From DATARH01 sp963746885 (lineage in GTDB: Bacteria > Pseudomonadota > Alphaproteobacteria > ATCC43930 > CGMCC-115725), in contig CAVVDM010000011.1 of assembly GCA_963746885.1 (NCBI GenBank), forward strand, positions 62,001 through 126,000: 64,000 bases of DNA. The letters are read 5' to 3'. This document shows, in pieces, positions 29,262 through 38,048 of this stretch. How positions within the stretch are numbered: the stretch's first letter is position 1; every line of letters starts with the position of its first letter. The translations under genes and the position numbers were made by a program. The notes beneath the pieces were generated by a model. It made no database searches, had not been told where the DNA came from, and saw only the letters and a list, made by a program, of their open reading frames with translations.

Positions 29262-29917
29262 CCAATTCGATCCACGACATGGGCGGCATGCACGGCTTCG
29301 GCCCGGTCGTCGCCGAGCCGAGCGAGCCGCCGTTTCACGAGGCGTGGGAGGGTCGCGTGCTGGCGATGCAGCGGGCGATGGGCTACGCGCGGCTGTGGAC
29401 GATCGACGGCGGCCGTGCCTCGCTGGAAAGCCTGCCGCCGCTGACCTATCTCGCCGCGTCCTATTACGCGCGGTGGTTTTTGGGGCTGGAGCACCGGGTC
29501 GTCGCGCATGGCCTCGTCGGCGAAGATGAGCTGATGACCGGCCGTTCGCTGCGCCCGGGCGTGCGCCTCAACCGCAAGCTCGCCGCCGCGGATGTGCCGC
29601 GCGCGATGACCCGCGGCAATTTCGAGCGCCCGGCGACGACGCCTGCCCGCTTCAAGCCCGGCGACCGGGTGCATACCCGCAACCTGAACCCGGCGACGCA
29701 CACCCGCCTGCCGCGCTATGCCCGCGGCAAGCTCGGCACCATCGAGGCGGTGCGCGGCGTGCACGTCTTTCCCGACAGCGCCGCGCTCGGCGCCGGCGAC
29801 GATCCGCAGTGGCTCTATACGGTCGTGTTTCCGGCGCGCGAATTGTGGGGCGAAGACGCCGATCCCGCAGTCAAGGTATCGATCGAGGCCTTCGAGCCCT
29901 ACCTGACCCTGGCATGA
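29258..29917 (+). CDS. nthB: Nitrile hydratase beta subunit
   Basis: The beta subunit completes the active site of nitrile hydratase. The start NSIHDMGGMHGFGPV and the middle ARFKPGDRVHTRNLNPATHT, then LPRYARGKLG, are characteristic. The 219-residue length is normal. It overlaps the alpha gene by four bases upstream and the activator gene by four bases downstream, so all three are translated together. Confidence 0.95.
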   Translation: MTNSIHDMGGMHGFGPVVAEPSEPPFHEAWEGRVLAMQRAMGYARLWTIDGGRASLESLPPLTYLAASYYARWFLGLEHRVVAHGLVGEDELMTGRSLRPGVRLNRKLAAADVPRAMTRGNFERPATTPARFKPGDRVHTRNLNPATHTRLPRYARGKLGTIEAVRGVHVFPDSAALGAGDDPQWLYTVVFPARELWGEDADPAVKVSIEAFEPYLTLA

Positions 29918-30297
29918 GCGACCCGATCGCCGGGCTGGCCGAGGCGTTGCCGAACCTGCCGCGCGACGCGGGCGGGCCGGTATTCGGTGAGCCGTGGCAG
30001 GCGCAGGCCTTCGCCATGACGCTCGCACTCTATCGCCGCGGCCTGTTCACGTGGCCGGAATGGGCCGCGGCCCTGGCCGCCGAGATCAAGCGCGCCCAGA
30101 ACGCAGGCGACCCCGACACCGGCGAGACCTACTACCATCACTGGCTCGCCGCGCTCGAAAGCCTGGTCGCCGACAAGGGTGTCACCGATCCGGCGACCCT
30201 CAAGCGCTACCACGACGCCTGGGACCGCGCCGCCGACCGCACCCCGCACGGCACCCCGATCGAGCTGCGCCCGGAGGATTTCGCCGCAGCGCGGTGA
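29914..30297 (+). CDS. Nitrile hydratase activator/accessory protein (P14K type)
   Basis: This 127-residue protein follows the cobalt nitrile hydratase genes, as P14K/NhlE-type metallochaperones do. It resembles the N-terminus of the beta subunit, with EPWQAQAFAMTLALYRRGLF, then W-P-E-W, and TYYHHWLAALESLV. Known relatives help cobalt insertion by swapping with the apo-alpha subunit. No cobalt transporter gene is in the window. Just after the stop begins the guaA stub on the other strand. Confidence 0.85.
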   Translation: MSDPIAGLAEALPNLPRDAGGPVFGEPWQAQAFAMTLALYRRGLFTWPEWAAALAAEIKRAQNAGDPDTGETYYHHWLAALESLVADKGVTDPATLKRYHDAWDRAADRTPHGTPIELRPEDFAAAR

Positions 30298-30298
30298 G

Positions 30299-30515
30299 CT
30301 ACTCCACTCGATCGTACCGGGCGGCTTTGAGGTGATGTCGTAGACGGCCCGGTTGATGCCGCGCACCTCGTTGATGATGCGCGTCGCGGCACGCCCCAAT
30401 ATCTCGTACGGGAACGGGAAATAATCGGCCGTCATGCCGTCGGTCGAGGTCACCGCCCTGAGCGCAGGCGAAATCGTAGGAGGGCACGTCGCCCATCACG
30501 CCGACCGCCGCATAG
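30299..30515 (-). pseudogene. guaA: 3' stub of GMP synthase
   Basis: The final 70 or so codons of guaA are recognisable: VGVMGDVPSYDFACA, TSTDGMTADYFPF and RIINEVRGINRAVYDITSKP, ending PGTIEW. Two small indels are present: two bases missing near 30465 and one G missing before the TAG (TGGAGTAG for TGGGAGTAG). Upstream of VGVMGD the homology stops and AT-rich DNA begins. GuaA is usually essential, so a full copy should exist elsewhere; this is a displaced end or an assembly junction. Confidence 0.75.
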
Positions 30516-30925
30516 TCACGTATTGCGTCGCCTTCTCAAGCATATATTTTCACAAATCCGCCTCGGAGAGCGTATTTTAAGCTTGTGGCATCTCATCGAC
30601 AACTCCGATACCGCTCGTTCTCCAATCCAGTTCCAAAACAAGTATTAAGTGTATTCACATTCTCTTAGTTTTATTTGTGAGTTAGGTTATATATTGATGT
30701 TTGCGATGTTTTTTCAGAAACCAACGACAACCCTAAGCCTTCCACATGGACCGCCGATCCCGACGCCATCATTGGAAAAGCGCGGCGCGGGAAACAGGCC
30801 TTAGAGTCAATCCACTGGAGCCTTATTCAAGGGTTTGTCATCTCTCGACGCCGTCGCCCGCGATCTAAGATATTCATCGACCTGCTGCGTCCGCGCAGGG
30901 TACCCGATTGCGAGGGGATACAACC
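30516..30925. other. AT-rich stretch without recognisable genes
   Basis: About 400 bases, with clear AT-rich runs at 30530-30720, separate the guaA stub from the hyuA gene region. Only short chance frames occur, for example 40 codons from an ATG at 30746. I see no transposase, terminal repeat or RNA gene. Composition changes abruptly at the guaA side and gradually at the other. It may be a remnant of acquired DNA. Confidence 0.5.
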
Positions 30926-30928
30926 GGG

Positions 30929-30967
30929 GATACATTCAAGCGTTTTCTCGGCAGGCTTGAATGTATC
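30929..30967. repeat. Perfect 13-bp inverted repeat
   Basis: GATACATTCAAGC at 30929-30941 is repeated inverted at 30955-30967 (GCTTGAATGTATC) with a 13-base spacer. It lies at the edge of the AT-rich stretch, just before a copy of the genome's intergenic repeat. It could be a hairpin in RNA, the end of a small mobile remnant or a regulator site. No run of T follows. Confidence 0.55.
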
Positions 30968-30972
30968 GCTTC

Positions 30973-30999
30973 ATGACCGGGTCAAGCCCGGGGATGACG
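30973..30999. repeat. Intergenic palindromic repeat (CCGGG-TCAAG-CCCGG family)
   Basis: ATGACCGGGTCAAGCCCGGGGAT is the inverted form of the repeat seen at 57142-57164, with core arms CCGGG (30977-30981) and CCCGG (30987-30991). Such short palindromes are scattered between genes in many high-GC alphaproteobacteria. It sits downstream of the hyuA stop. Confidence 0.6.
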
Positions 31000-31039
31000 A
31001 GCATGGGAGCCTTTATCTCGCCGGCAACGACGTGCAGCA

Positions 31040-33127
31040 CTACCGGCGCATCATGATGTTGCCGTGCTCGTCGAGACCGGCAGTCCAGCCCGGCGGGACG
31101 AGGCAGGTCGCGTCGTATTCCTCGACGATGCACGGGCCGGCATGTGCGGTAGCGAGGTCGCTGCGGTTGATTACAGCGGCGTCGAGCCAGCCTTTCGGCC
31201 CGAAATAGGCTCGGCGAGACGGCACGGCAATCGCGATATCCGGGGCGAGGCGCGCGGCAGCGGCTGTCGCGGCGCGCGGCGTTTCTGAAAGGCCGCGGCC
31301 GATCACTTCGAGGCTGACCAGTTCGACCGGTTCATCGACTCCGGCGCGGTGGCCATAGGTGCGCTCGTGCTCGGCGCCGAAGGCTTCTTCGAGCGCGGCG
31401 AGCGCGGCGGCGTCGAGCCGGCCAGCGGCGAGCAGTACGCGCAATTCGAAGGATTGCCCCTGGTAATGCAGGCTGGCGCTGCGGCGGATCGCGATCTGGC
31501 CGGCGCCGAACCCGTCTGCCGACAAACGCGCCCGCGCCTCGGCTTCGAGCGCATCGATCGTCGCCTCGATATCCTCGGGCATCGCCGCGCGCAGCAACAG
31601 CTTTCGGGTGCGGGTGAAATAATACTCGACCTCGGCATAGAGCAGCCCAAACGAGGAAAACACCCCGGCCGAAGGCGGGATCAGCACCAGCGGAATCGAC
31701 AAGGCCTCGGCCATGCCGGCGGCAAACAGCGGGCCGTTGCCGCCGAACCCGACCAGCGCATATTCGCGCGGGTCGCGCCCGCGCTCGCTCGACACGGCCT
31801 TGAGGGCGCGGATCATGTTGGAGGCGGCGATCAGGTGGGCGCCATAGGCGGCGCCCTCGACGCTGATGCCGAGCGGCCGCGCGATCTTTTCGGCGATCGC
31901 GGCCCGCGCCTTGTCGGCATTGAGCTTGAGCGCGCCGCCGACGAGATGGGTTGGGTTGAGGTAGCCGAGCACGAGATTGGCGTCGGTTACGGTCGGCTCG
32001 CTGCCGCCCTGGTCGTAGGCGACCGGGCCCGGCACCGCGCCGGCGCTGTGCGGACCGATCTGCAATGCGCCGCCGGCGTCGATCCACAGGATCGAGCCGC
32101 CGCCGGCGCCGACTTCGGCCAGGTCGATCGCCGGCACCTTCAGCGTGTACCCGGCGCCCGACAAGAGGCGCGAGCCGAGCACGATGCCGGCGCCGACCTG
32201 GTATTCGGTGGCGCGGGTCACTTCGCCGTTCTCGATCAGCGAGGCTTTCGCCGTCGTGCCGCCCATGTCGAACGAGATCGCCTTCATGATGCCGATGCGG
32301 CGGGTCAATGCCTGCACCCCGACAACCCCGGCAGCCGGCCCCGACTCGATGATGTGCATCGGCGTCTCGGATGCCGCCTGCGCGGTGGTCAAGCCGCCGT
32401 TCGACTGCATCAGGAGGAGCGGCGCGTCGATGCCGGCGCGCTTGACCTCGGCGATCAGCCGGTTCAAGTAGCGCGCGACGATCGGCCGGACATAGGCGTT
32501 GATGACCGTCGTCGAGGTCCGCTCGTACTCGTTGATGACCGGCAAAACCTCGGCGCTGACCGACAGCGTTATGCCGGGCGCGAGGCGCGCCGCGATCTCC
32601 TTGACCCGGAGTTCGTGCGCCGGGTTGAGGTAGGAGTGCAGGAGGCAGACCGCGATCGCCTCGACCCCCTCCCCGACGAGAAACCGAACGGCGCGCTCGA
32701 CGCTGGCTTCGTCGAGCGACCGGTCGATGCCGCCCGCCGCATTGACCCGCTCGTCGACCTCGGTGCGCAGCCGGCGCTCGACCAGCGGTGGCGGCTTGGT
32801 CCACGACATGTCGTAAAGCCGCGGCATCCGCAGGTTGCGGATCTCCAAGACGTCGCGGAAGCCCTTGGTGGTGATCAGGCCGGTTCGGGCGCCCTTGTGC
32901 TCGAGGATCGCATTCGAGGCGACCGTCGTGCCGTGCAGCAACTCGCCGATCCCGTCCGCCTCGGCGCCGATCTCATGCAGCAGCGCCGCCAGCCCATCGA
33001 CGATCGCCCGTGCATAATCATCGACCGTCGACGACACCTTCTTGGTATAGCGCGCCCCGTCCTCGCCGAGCAGCACGATGTCGGTAAACGTCCCGCCAAT
33101 GTCGACTCCGGCGCGAAATTCTTTCAT
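31040..33127 (-). CDS. hyuA: HyuA-type N-methylhydantoinase/oxoprolinase A subunit
   Basis: Starting at the ATG at 33125-33127 the 695-residue product is a full-length HyuA: the ATP-binding start FRAGVDIGGTFTDIVLLGED, GTTVASNAILEHKGARTGLI, SFDMGGTTAKASLI and the C-terminal GPCIVEEYDATCLVPPGW. Relatives hydrolyse hydantoins or oxoproline with ATP, working with a HyuB subunit, which is missing here. No ribosome site is visible before the ATG, and the frame is open without a stop into the upstream glycogen synthase frame, so the protein may be made as a fusion (see findings). Confidence 0.85.
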   Translation of the reverse strand: MKEFRAGVDIGGTFTDIVLLGEDGARYTKKVSSTVDDYARAIVDGLAALLHEIGAEADGIGELLHGTTVASNAILEHKGARTGLITTKGFRDVLEIRNLRMPRLYDMSWTKPPPLVERRLRTEVDERVNAAGGIDRSLDEASVERAVRFLVGEGVEAIAVCLLHSYLNPAHELRVKEIAARLAPGITLSVSAEVLPVINEYERTSTTVINAYVRPIVARYLNRLIAEVKRAGIDAPLLLMQSNGGLTTAQAASETPMHIIESGPAAGVVGVQALTRRIGIMKAISFDMGGTTAKASLIENGEVTRATEYQVGAGIVLGSRLLSGAGYTLKVPAIDLAEVGAGGGSILWIDAGGALQIGPHSAGAVPGPVAYDQGGSEPTVTDANLVLGYLNPTHLVGGALKLNADKARAAIAEKIARPLGISVEGAAYGAHLIAASNMIRALKAVSSERGRDPREYALVGFGGNGPLFAAGMAEALSIPLVLIPPSAGVFSSFGLLYAEVEYYFTRTRKLLLRAAMPEDIEATIDALEAEARARLSADGFGAGQIAIRRSASLHYQGQSFELRVLLAAGRLDAAALAALEEAFGAEHERTYGHRAGVDEPVELVSLEVIGRGLSETPRAATAAAARLAPDIAIAVPSRRAYFGPKGWLDAAVINRSDLATAHAGPCIVEEYDATCLVPPGWTAGLDEHGNIMMRR

Positions 33128-34603
33128 CTGGGTTGTGCTGGTGCGATAGACGGAGCTCGAACTCCGCACCAGTTCGCAATAGAGCGTCGCGTAACGCCGC
33201 GCCGACTCGGCCCAACTGAAGTCGCACGTCATCGCTCGGTGCACGGTGCGCCACCAGATCGGCGGTTCGCGATAGAGCGCTATCGCCCGTTGCAACGCTG
33301 CAAGCAGGCCATCGGGTGTCGCCTCATCGAAGGCAAAGCCTGTCGCGCTGCCATCCGCCAGCGTTACGGAATTGGCATCGATAACCGTGTCGGCCAGCCC
33401 GCCGGTGCGGCGCACCAGCGGCAGGGCGCCGTAGCGCAACGCATAAAGCTGCGTCAGCCCGCACGGCTCGAAGCGCGACGGAACGACGATGCTGTCGCTG
33501 CCGGCGATGATCAGGTGCGACAACGCCTCGTCGTAGCCGAGTTCCACCGCGACCCGGCCGCGATAGGTTTGCGCCGCCGCGGCGAAGCCCGCCTCGAGAC
33601 CACCATCGCCGCTGCCGAGCAGAACCAGCCGGCCGCCGCGCGCGATCAGCCCGGGCAGCGCGGCCAGCAACAGATCAAGGCCCTTCTGCGGGGTCAGCCG
33701 GGTGACCGCGCCAAACAGCGGCGCGCCGTCTTGCGGCGCGAGATCAAAACGCTGCTCCAGCACCCGCTTTGCCGCCCCCTTGCCGGATACCGCATCGGCG
33801 ACCCCGAAACGCCGCGGCAGCAGCGCGTCCTTCTCCGGCGACCATATTTCGGGGTCGACGCCGTTCAGGATCCCGGTCAGCACACCGGCGCGGGTACGCA
33901 GCAGGCCATCCAACCCCATGCCGAAATCCAGGGTCTGGATCTCGCGGGCATAGGTCGGGCTGACTGTCGTCAGACAATCGGCAAAAAACAGACCTGCCTT
34001 GAGGAATGACAGGCCGCCATAAAACTCGACGCCGTCGATCGACAGAAAGCTTGCGGGCAGGGCCAGGTCGGGAAACAGCCCGGCCGGAAAGAAGCCCTGA
34101 TAGGCCAGGTTGTGCACGGTGAAGACACTCGGCACCGGCGCGGTGTCGGCGCGCAGATAGGCCGGCGCGAGCCCGGCGTGCCAATCGTGGCAATGCAGGA
34201 CATCCGGCCGCCACCCCGGGTCGGCCCCTTGCGCCAATGCCGCGGCGACCCAGCCGAGCACCGCAAAGCGGCGGTGGTTGTCGGGCCAATCGCTGCCGTC
34301 CGGCGCTTGATACGGGCTGCCCGGCCGGTCATAGAGCGAGGGATGATCGATCAGGTAGACCGAAATCCCGCTGCCCGGCAGCTGCGCCCGCGCGACCCGC
34401 ACCCGTTCGGGCAGTAGGGGCGTGCGCAGCCGCAGCGTCTCCGTCAGTTCAAACGCATCGAGAAAGCTGCCAAAGCCCGGCAGCACCAGGCGCACGTCGA
34501 CGCCGAGCGCCGCCAGGGCCGGCGGCAACGCCGCGACGACGTCACCAAGCCCGCCGGTCTTGACCCACGGGTACAGTTCGGCCGCGGCATGCAGCACGCG
34601 CAA
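33128..34603 (-). CDS. glgA: Glycogen synthase, fused in frame to HyuA in this sequence
   Basis: This GT5 family enzyme extends glycogen from ADP-glucose. LRVLHAAAELYPWVKTGGLG includes the substrate-binding K-T-G-G-L, HCHDWHAGLAPAYL is typical, and VPSRFEPCGLTQLYALRYG is the C-terminal acceptor-site motif. About 490 residues precede the HyuA methionine, the full family length, ending SWAESARRYATLYCEL with 14 extra residues. A TTG at 34601-34603 is the likely start: the family begins exactly here and no ATG is near. No stop separates it from hyuA. ilvC ends 47 bases upstream. glgB and glgC are absent. Confidence 0.78.
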
Positions 34604-34650
34604 CGGCGCGGCGCGCTGTCGCCGCCGGCCGCCACCTCGCTTGCTTCGGG

Positions 34651-35670
34651 TCAGTTCTTGCTCTTGTCGACGAGGCGGTTTGCCGCGATCCACGGCATCA
34701 TCGCACGCAGCCTCTCGCCGACTTCCTCGATCGGATGCTCGGCGGCGCGCCGACGCATCGCCTTGAAGCTGGGCTGGCCAGCGGTGTTTTCCAGCACCCA
34801 TTCGCGCGCGAAGCGGCCCGACTGGATTTCGCCGAGGATCTTCTTCATCTCGGCGCGCACGTGCTCGTCGATGACCCGGGGGCCGCGCGAATAGTCGCCA
34901 TATTCGGCGGTGTTGGAGATCGAGTAGCGCATGTTGGCGATGCCGCCCTCATAGATCAGGTCGACGATCAGCTTCACTTCGTGGCAGCACTCGAAATAGG
35001 CCATTTCGGGCGCGTAGCCGGCCTCGACCAGGGTTTCGAAGCCGGCGAGGATCAGCGAAGTCAGGCCGCCGCACAGCACCGACTGCTCGCCGAACAGATC
35101 GGTCTCGCATTCCTCGCGGAACGTCGTCTCGATGATGCCGGCCCGCCCGCCGCCGATCGCGCTGGCATAGCTGATGCCGATCTCGACCGCATTGCCCGAC
35201 GGGTTCTGCTCGACCGCCAACAGGCACGGCACCCCGGCGCCGCGCAGGTATTCCGAGCGCACGGTGTGCCCCGGCCCTTTCGGCGCGATCATGAACACAT
35301 CCATGTCGGCGCGCGGCTCGATCAGGCGGAAATGCACGCTGAGGCCGTGCGCGACGGCGAGCGCGGTGCCCTGGCGCATGTTGGGGCGCAATTCGTCATT
35401 GTAGAGCTGCGCCTGCAATTCGTCGGGCGCCAATATCATCACGATGTCGGCCCATTTGGCGGCCTCGGCGTTGGTCATCACCTTGAAGCCCGCCGTCTCG
35501 GCCTTCTGCGCCGAGCCCGAGCCCGGACGCAGCGCGACGACGACGTCCTTGACCCCGCTGTCGCGCAGATTGTTGGCGTGGGCGTGGCCCTGGCTGCCAT
35601 AGCCGATGACCGCGACCTTCTTCGCCTTGATCAGGTTCACATCGGCGTCGCGGTCGTAATACACGCGCAT
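34651..35670 (-). CDS. ilvC: Ketol-acid reductoisomerase
   Basis: IlvC rearranges and reduces acetolactate with NADPH and magnesium in valine, leucine and isoleucine synthesis. The 339-residue length is that of the short class I enzyme. The NADPH loop GYGSQGHAHANNLRDSG, then PDELQAQLYND, APKGPGHTVRSEY and the metal-binding EECETDLFGEQ and YFECCHEVKLIVDLIYEGG are present. The second of two nearby ATGs (35668-35670) is chosen because AGGAG lies 6 bases before it. ilvN ends 16 bases upstream. Confidence 0.96.
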   Translation of the reverse strand: MRVYYDRDADVNLIKAKKVAVIGYGSQGHAHANNLRDSGVKDVVVALRPGSGSAQKAETAGFKVMTNAEAAKWADIVMILAPDELQAQLYNDELRPNMRQGTALAVAHGLSVHFRLIEPRADMDVFMIAPKGPGHTVRSEYLRGAGVPCLLAVEQNPSGNAVEIGISYASAIGGGRAGIIETTFREECETDLFGEQSVLCGGLTSLILAGFETLVEAGYAPEMAYFECCHEVKLIVDLIYEGGIANMRYSISNTAEYGDYSRGPRVIDEHVRAEMKKILGEIQSGRFAREWVLENTAGQPSFKAMRRRAAEHPIEEVGERLRAMMPWIAANRLVDKSKN

Positions 35671-35686
35671 CGTCATCTCCTGTTGT

Positions 35687-36193
35687 TCAAAACCGGGCGG
35701 GGCCGCGCGCGATCGCGACCGTGCCGGTGCGCGACACCTCGACGAGGCCCAAGGGGTCCATCAGCGCGATAAAGGCGTTCAGTTTCTCGCTCGACCCGGT
35801 CATCTCGAAAACGAAGCTTTCGGTCGTCGAATCGACGACCCGCGCCCGGAAGATGTCAGCGAGCCGCAGCGACTCGATGCGCGACTCGCCCTTTCCGGCG
35901 ACCTTGATCAGCGCCATCTCGCGCTCGACAGAGGGGCCATCGTCGGTCAGGTCGTGCACCTTGTGCACCGGCACGAGGCGCGACAATTGCGCCTTGATCT
36001 GCTCGATGATCATCCGCGTGCCCGAGGTCACGATCGTGATGCGTGACAGGTTGTTGCCGGGGTCGACCTCGGCGACGGTCAGGCTGTCGATGTTGTAGCC
36101 GCGCCCGGCAAATAGCCCGACGACGCGCGCCAGGATGCCCGGCTCGTTGTCGACGAGCACGGCAATCGTGTGTCGTTCGATGGTGTCGGCCAC
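35687..36193 (-). CDS. ilvN: Acetolactate synthase small (regulatory) subunit
   Basis: This 168-residue regulatory subunit starts with an ACT domain (TIAVLVDNEPGILARVVGLF, then GRGYNIDSLTVA), the valine feedback site. The C-terminal IlvN domain contains VVDSTTESFVFEMTGSSEKL. It lies 10 bases after ilvB and 16 before ilvC, the standard alphaproteobacterial order. Confidence 0.96.
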   Translation of the reverse strand: MADTIERHTIAVLVDNEPGILARVVGLFAGRGYNIDSLTVAEVDPGNNLSRITIVTSGTRMIIEQIKAQLSRLVPVHKVHDLTDDGPSVEREMALIKVAGKGESRIESLRLADIFRARVVDSTTESFVFEMTGSSEKLNAFIALMDPLGLVEVSRTGTVAIARGPARF

Positions 36194-36203
36194 TTGTCGC
36201 GCC

Positions 36204-37967
36204 TCAGACCAGCACCATGCCCTCTTCCGAGACCGGGCGCTTCGCCTCGTCCTCGGGGCCGAGCAGCATCTCGTTATGGGCGGCGCCCGAGGGGATCATC
36301 GGGAAGCAGTTCTCGGTCTGGTCGACCGCGATGTCGAGGACGAAGGGCCCCGGCGTCTCGATCATCTCGCGGATCGCGTCGTCCACCTCGTCGGGCCGCT
36401 CGACGCGCCGGCCGACTGCGCCGAATGCGTCGGCGAGCTTGACGAAATCCGGCAGCGCGGCGGTGTAGCTCTCCGAATAGCGGGCGCCGTGCAGCAATTC
36501 CTGCCACTGCCGCACCATGCCCATGTACTGGTTGTTGAGGATGAACGCCTTCACCGGCAGGTGGTACTGCGCGATCGTCGACATCTCCTGGATGTTCATC
36601 AGGATCGAGGCTTCGCCCGCGACGTCGATAACGAGCGCGTCCGGATGCGCGACCTGCACCCCGACCGCGGCCGGCAATCCATACCCCATCGTGCCCAGCC
36701 CGCCCGAGGTCATCCAATGGTAGGGCTTGTCGAACTTGAGGAATTGCGCGGCCCACATCTGGTGCTGGCCGACCTCGGTGGTGATGTAGGGGTCGCGATC
36801 CCGGGTCAGCGCGTAGAGCCGCTCCAGCGCGTATTGCGGCTTGATCAGGTCGCGGCGCGTGCGGTCGTAGCGCAGGCAGTCGCGCGCCCGCCAGGCATCG
36901 ATCTGGCGCCACCATGCGGTGCGCGCCGCCGCGTCTGGATGCGAATCCGTCTTGCGGCAGGCTGCGAGCAGCGCACCCAGCACTTCGGAGCAGTCGCCGA
37001 TCAGCGGCAAATCGACCCGCACGTTCTTGTTGATCGACGACGGGTCGATGTCGATGTGGATCTTTTTCGAGCCCGGCGAGAACGCGTTGATCCGGCCGGT
37101 CACGCGGTCGTCGAAGCGCGAGCCGACCGCGATCATGAGGTCGCATTCGTGCATCGCCATATTCGACTCGTACGTGCCGTGCATGCCCAGCATGCCGAGG
37201 AAATGCGGGTCGCTCGCCGGAAACGCGCCCAGCCCCATCAGGGTCAGCGTGCACGGTGCATCAACGAGCCGGACCAACTCGGTAACGCGGGCGCAAGCCT
37301 CCGGGCCGGAATTGATCAGCCCGCCGCCGCCGTAGAACAGCGGCCGCTTTGCCGCCGCGATCAGCGCCGCCGCCTCGGCCACTCGAGCCGGGTCGGCCTG
37401 CATTTGCGGACGATAGCTCTTGTGCCGCGCTTGCTCCGGCCCGCGATAGGCCCCCATGGCAAACAGCACGTCCTTCGGCAGATCGACCACGACCGGCCCG
37501 GGCCGGCCGCTGCGCGCGACATAAAACGCCTCGTGCATCACCCGCCCGAGATCGGCGACGTCCTTGACGAGGTAGTTGTGCTTGGTGCAGGGCCGGGTGA
37601 TGCCGGTCGTGTCGGCTTCCTGGAAGGCGTCGTTGCCGATCAGGTGGGTCGGCACCTGCCCGGTCAGGCAGACGACCGGTACCGAATCCATCAGCGCATC
37701 GGTCAGCCCGGTCACCGCGTTGGTGGCGCCGGGGCCGCTCGTCACCAGCACCACGCCGACCTTGCCGGTCGAGCGCGCGTAGCCTTCTGCGGCATGCACC
37801 GCACCGCCCTCCTGGCGCACCAGGATGTGGCGCAGCGCGTTCTGCTTGAACAACGAGTCGTAGATCGGCAGAACCGCGCCGCCAGGGTAGCCGAATATGA
37901 CATCAACGCCCTGATCGACGAGCGCCTTGATGACAATATCCGCCCCACAGATCGGCTCGGCCGACAT
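36204..37967 (-). CDS. ilvB: Acetolactate synthase large subunit
   Basis: This 587-residue catalytic subunit joins two pyruvates, or pyruvate and 2-oxobutyrate, with thiamine diphosphate, FAD and magnesium. Motifs are FGYPGGAVLPIYD, RQEGGAVHAAEGYARSTG with the catalytic glutamate, GSRFDDRVTG and the thiamine/metal loop VIDVAGEASILMNIQE. The C-terminus is intact. It heads the ilvBNC operon. An upstream GC-rich hairpin (38008-38026) lies between miaA and ilvB on this strand. Confidence 0.96.
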   Translation of the reverse strand: MSAEPICGADIVIKALVDQGVDVIFGYPGGAVLPIYDSLFKQNALRHILVRQEGGAVHAAEGYARSTGKVGVVLVTSGPGATNAVTGLTDALMDSVPVVCLTGQVPTHLIGNDAFQEADTTGITRPCTKHNYLVKDVADLGRVMHEAFYVARSGRPGPVVVDLPKDVLFAMGAYRGPEQARHKSYRPQMQADPARVAEAAALIAAAKRPLFYGGGGLINSGPEACARVTELVRLVDAPCTLTLMGLGAFPASDPHFLGMLGMHGTYESNMAMHECDLMIAVGSRFDDRVTGRINAFSPGSKKIHIDIDPSSINKNVRVDLPLIGDCSEVLGALLAACRKTDSHPDAAARTAWWRQIDAWRARDCLRYDRTRRDLIKPQYALERLYALTRDRDPYITTEVGQHQMWAAQFLKFDKPYHWMTSGGLGTMGYGLPAAVGVQVAHPDALVIDVAGEASILMNIQEMSTIAQYHLPVKAFILNNQYMGMVRQWQELLHGARYSESYTAALPDFVKLADAFGAVGRRVERPDEVDDAIREMIETPGPFVLDIAVDQTENCFPMIPSGAAHNEMLLGPEDEAKRPVSEEGMVLV

Positions 37968-38007
37968 GACCGTCTCCTCGGATGATTAACGGCAAATCTC
38001 CCCCGCC

Positions 38008-38026
38008 GGCCGGCCAGGGGCCGGCC
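38008..38026 (-). terminator. GC-rich hairpin between miaA and ilvB
   Basis: GGCCGGCC at 38008-38015 pairs with GGCCGGCC at 38019-38026 around a three-base loop, in the 81-base gap after the miaA stop. No U-run follows in the miaA direction, so it could be a weak terminator, an attenuator-like leader for ilvB or only an incidental palindrome. Confidence 0.35.
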
Positions 38027-38048
38027 CGGGGAGCGGCACCCTAGTCAG

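Noticed and set aside
30746..30868. 40-codon frame in the AT-rich island
   Set aside because: No ribosome site, no family and biased composition; likely chance.
31349..34009. 886-codon plus-strand frame opposite hyuA and glgA
   Set aside because: It is antisense to two well-recognised enzymes and has shadow-frame composition.
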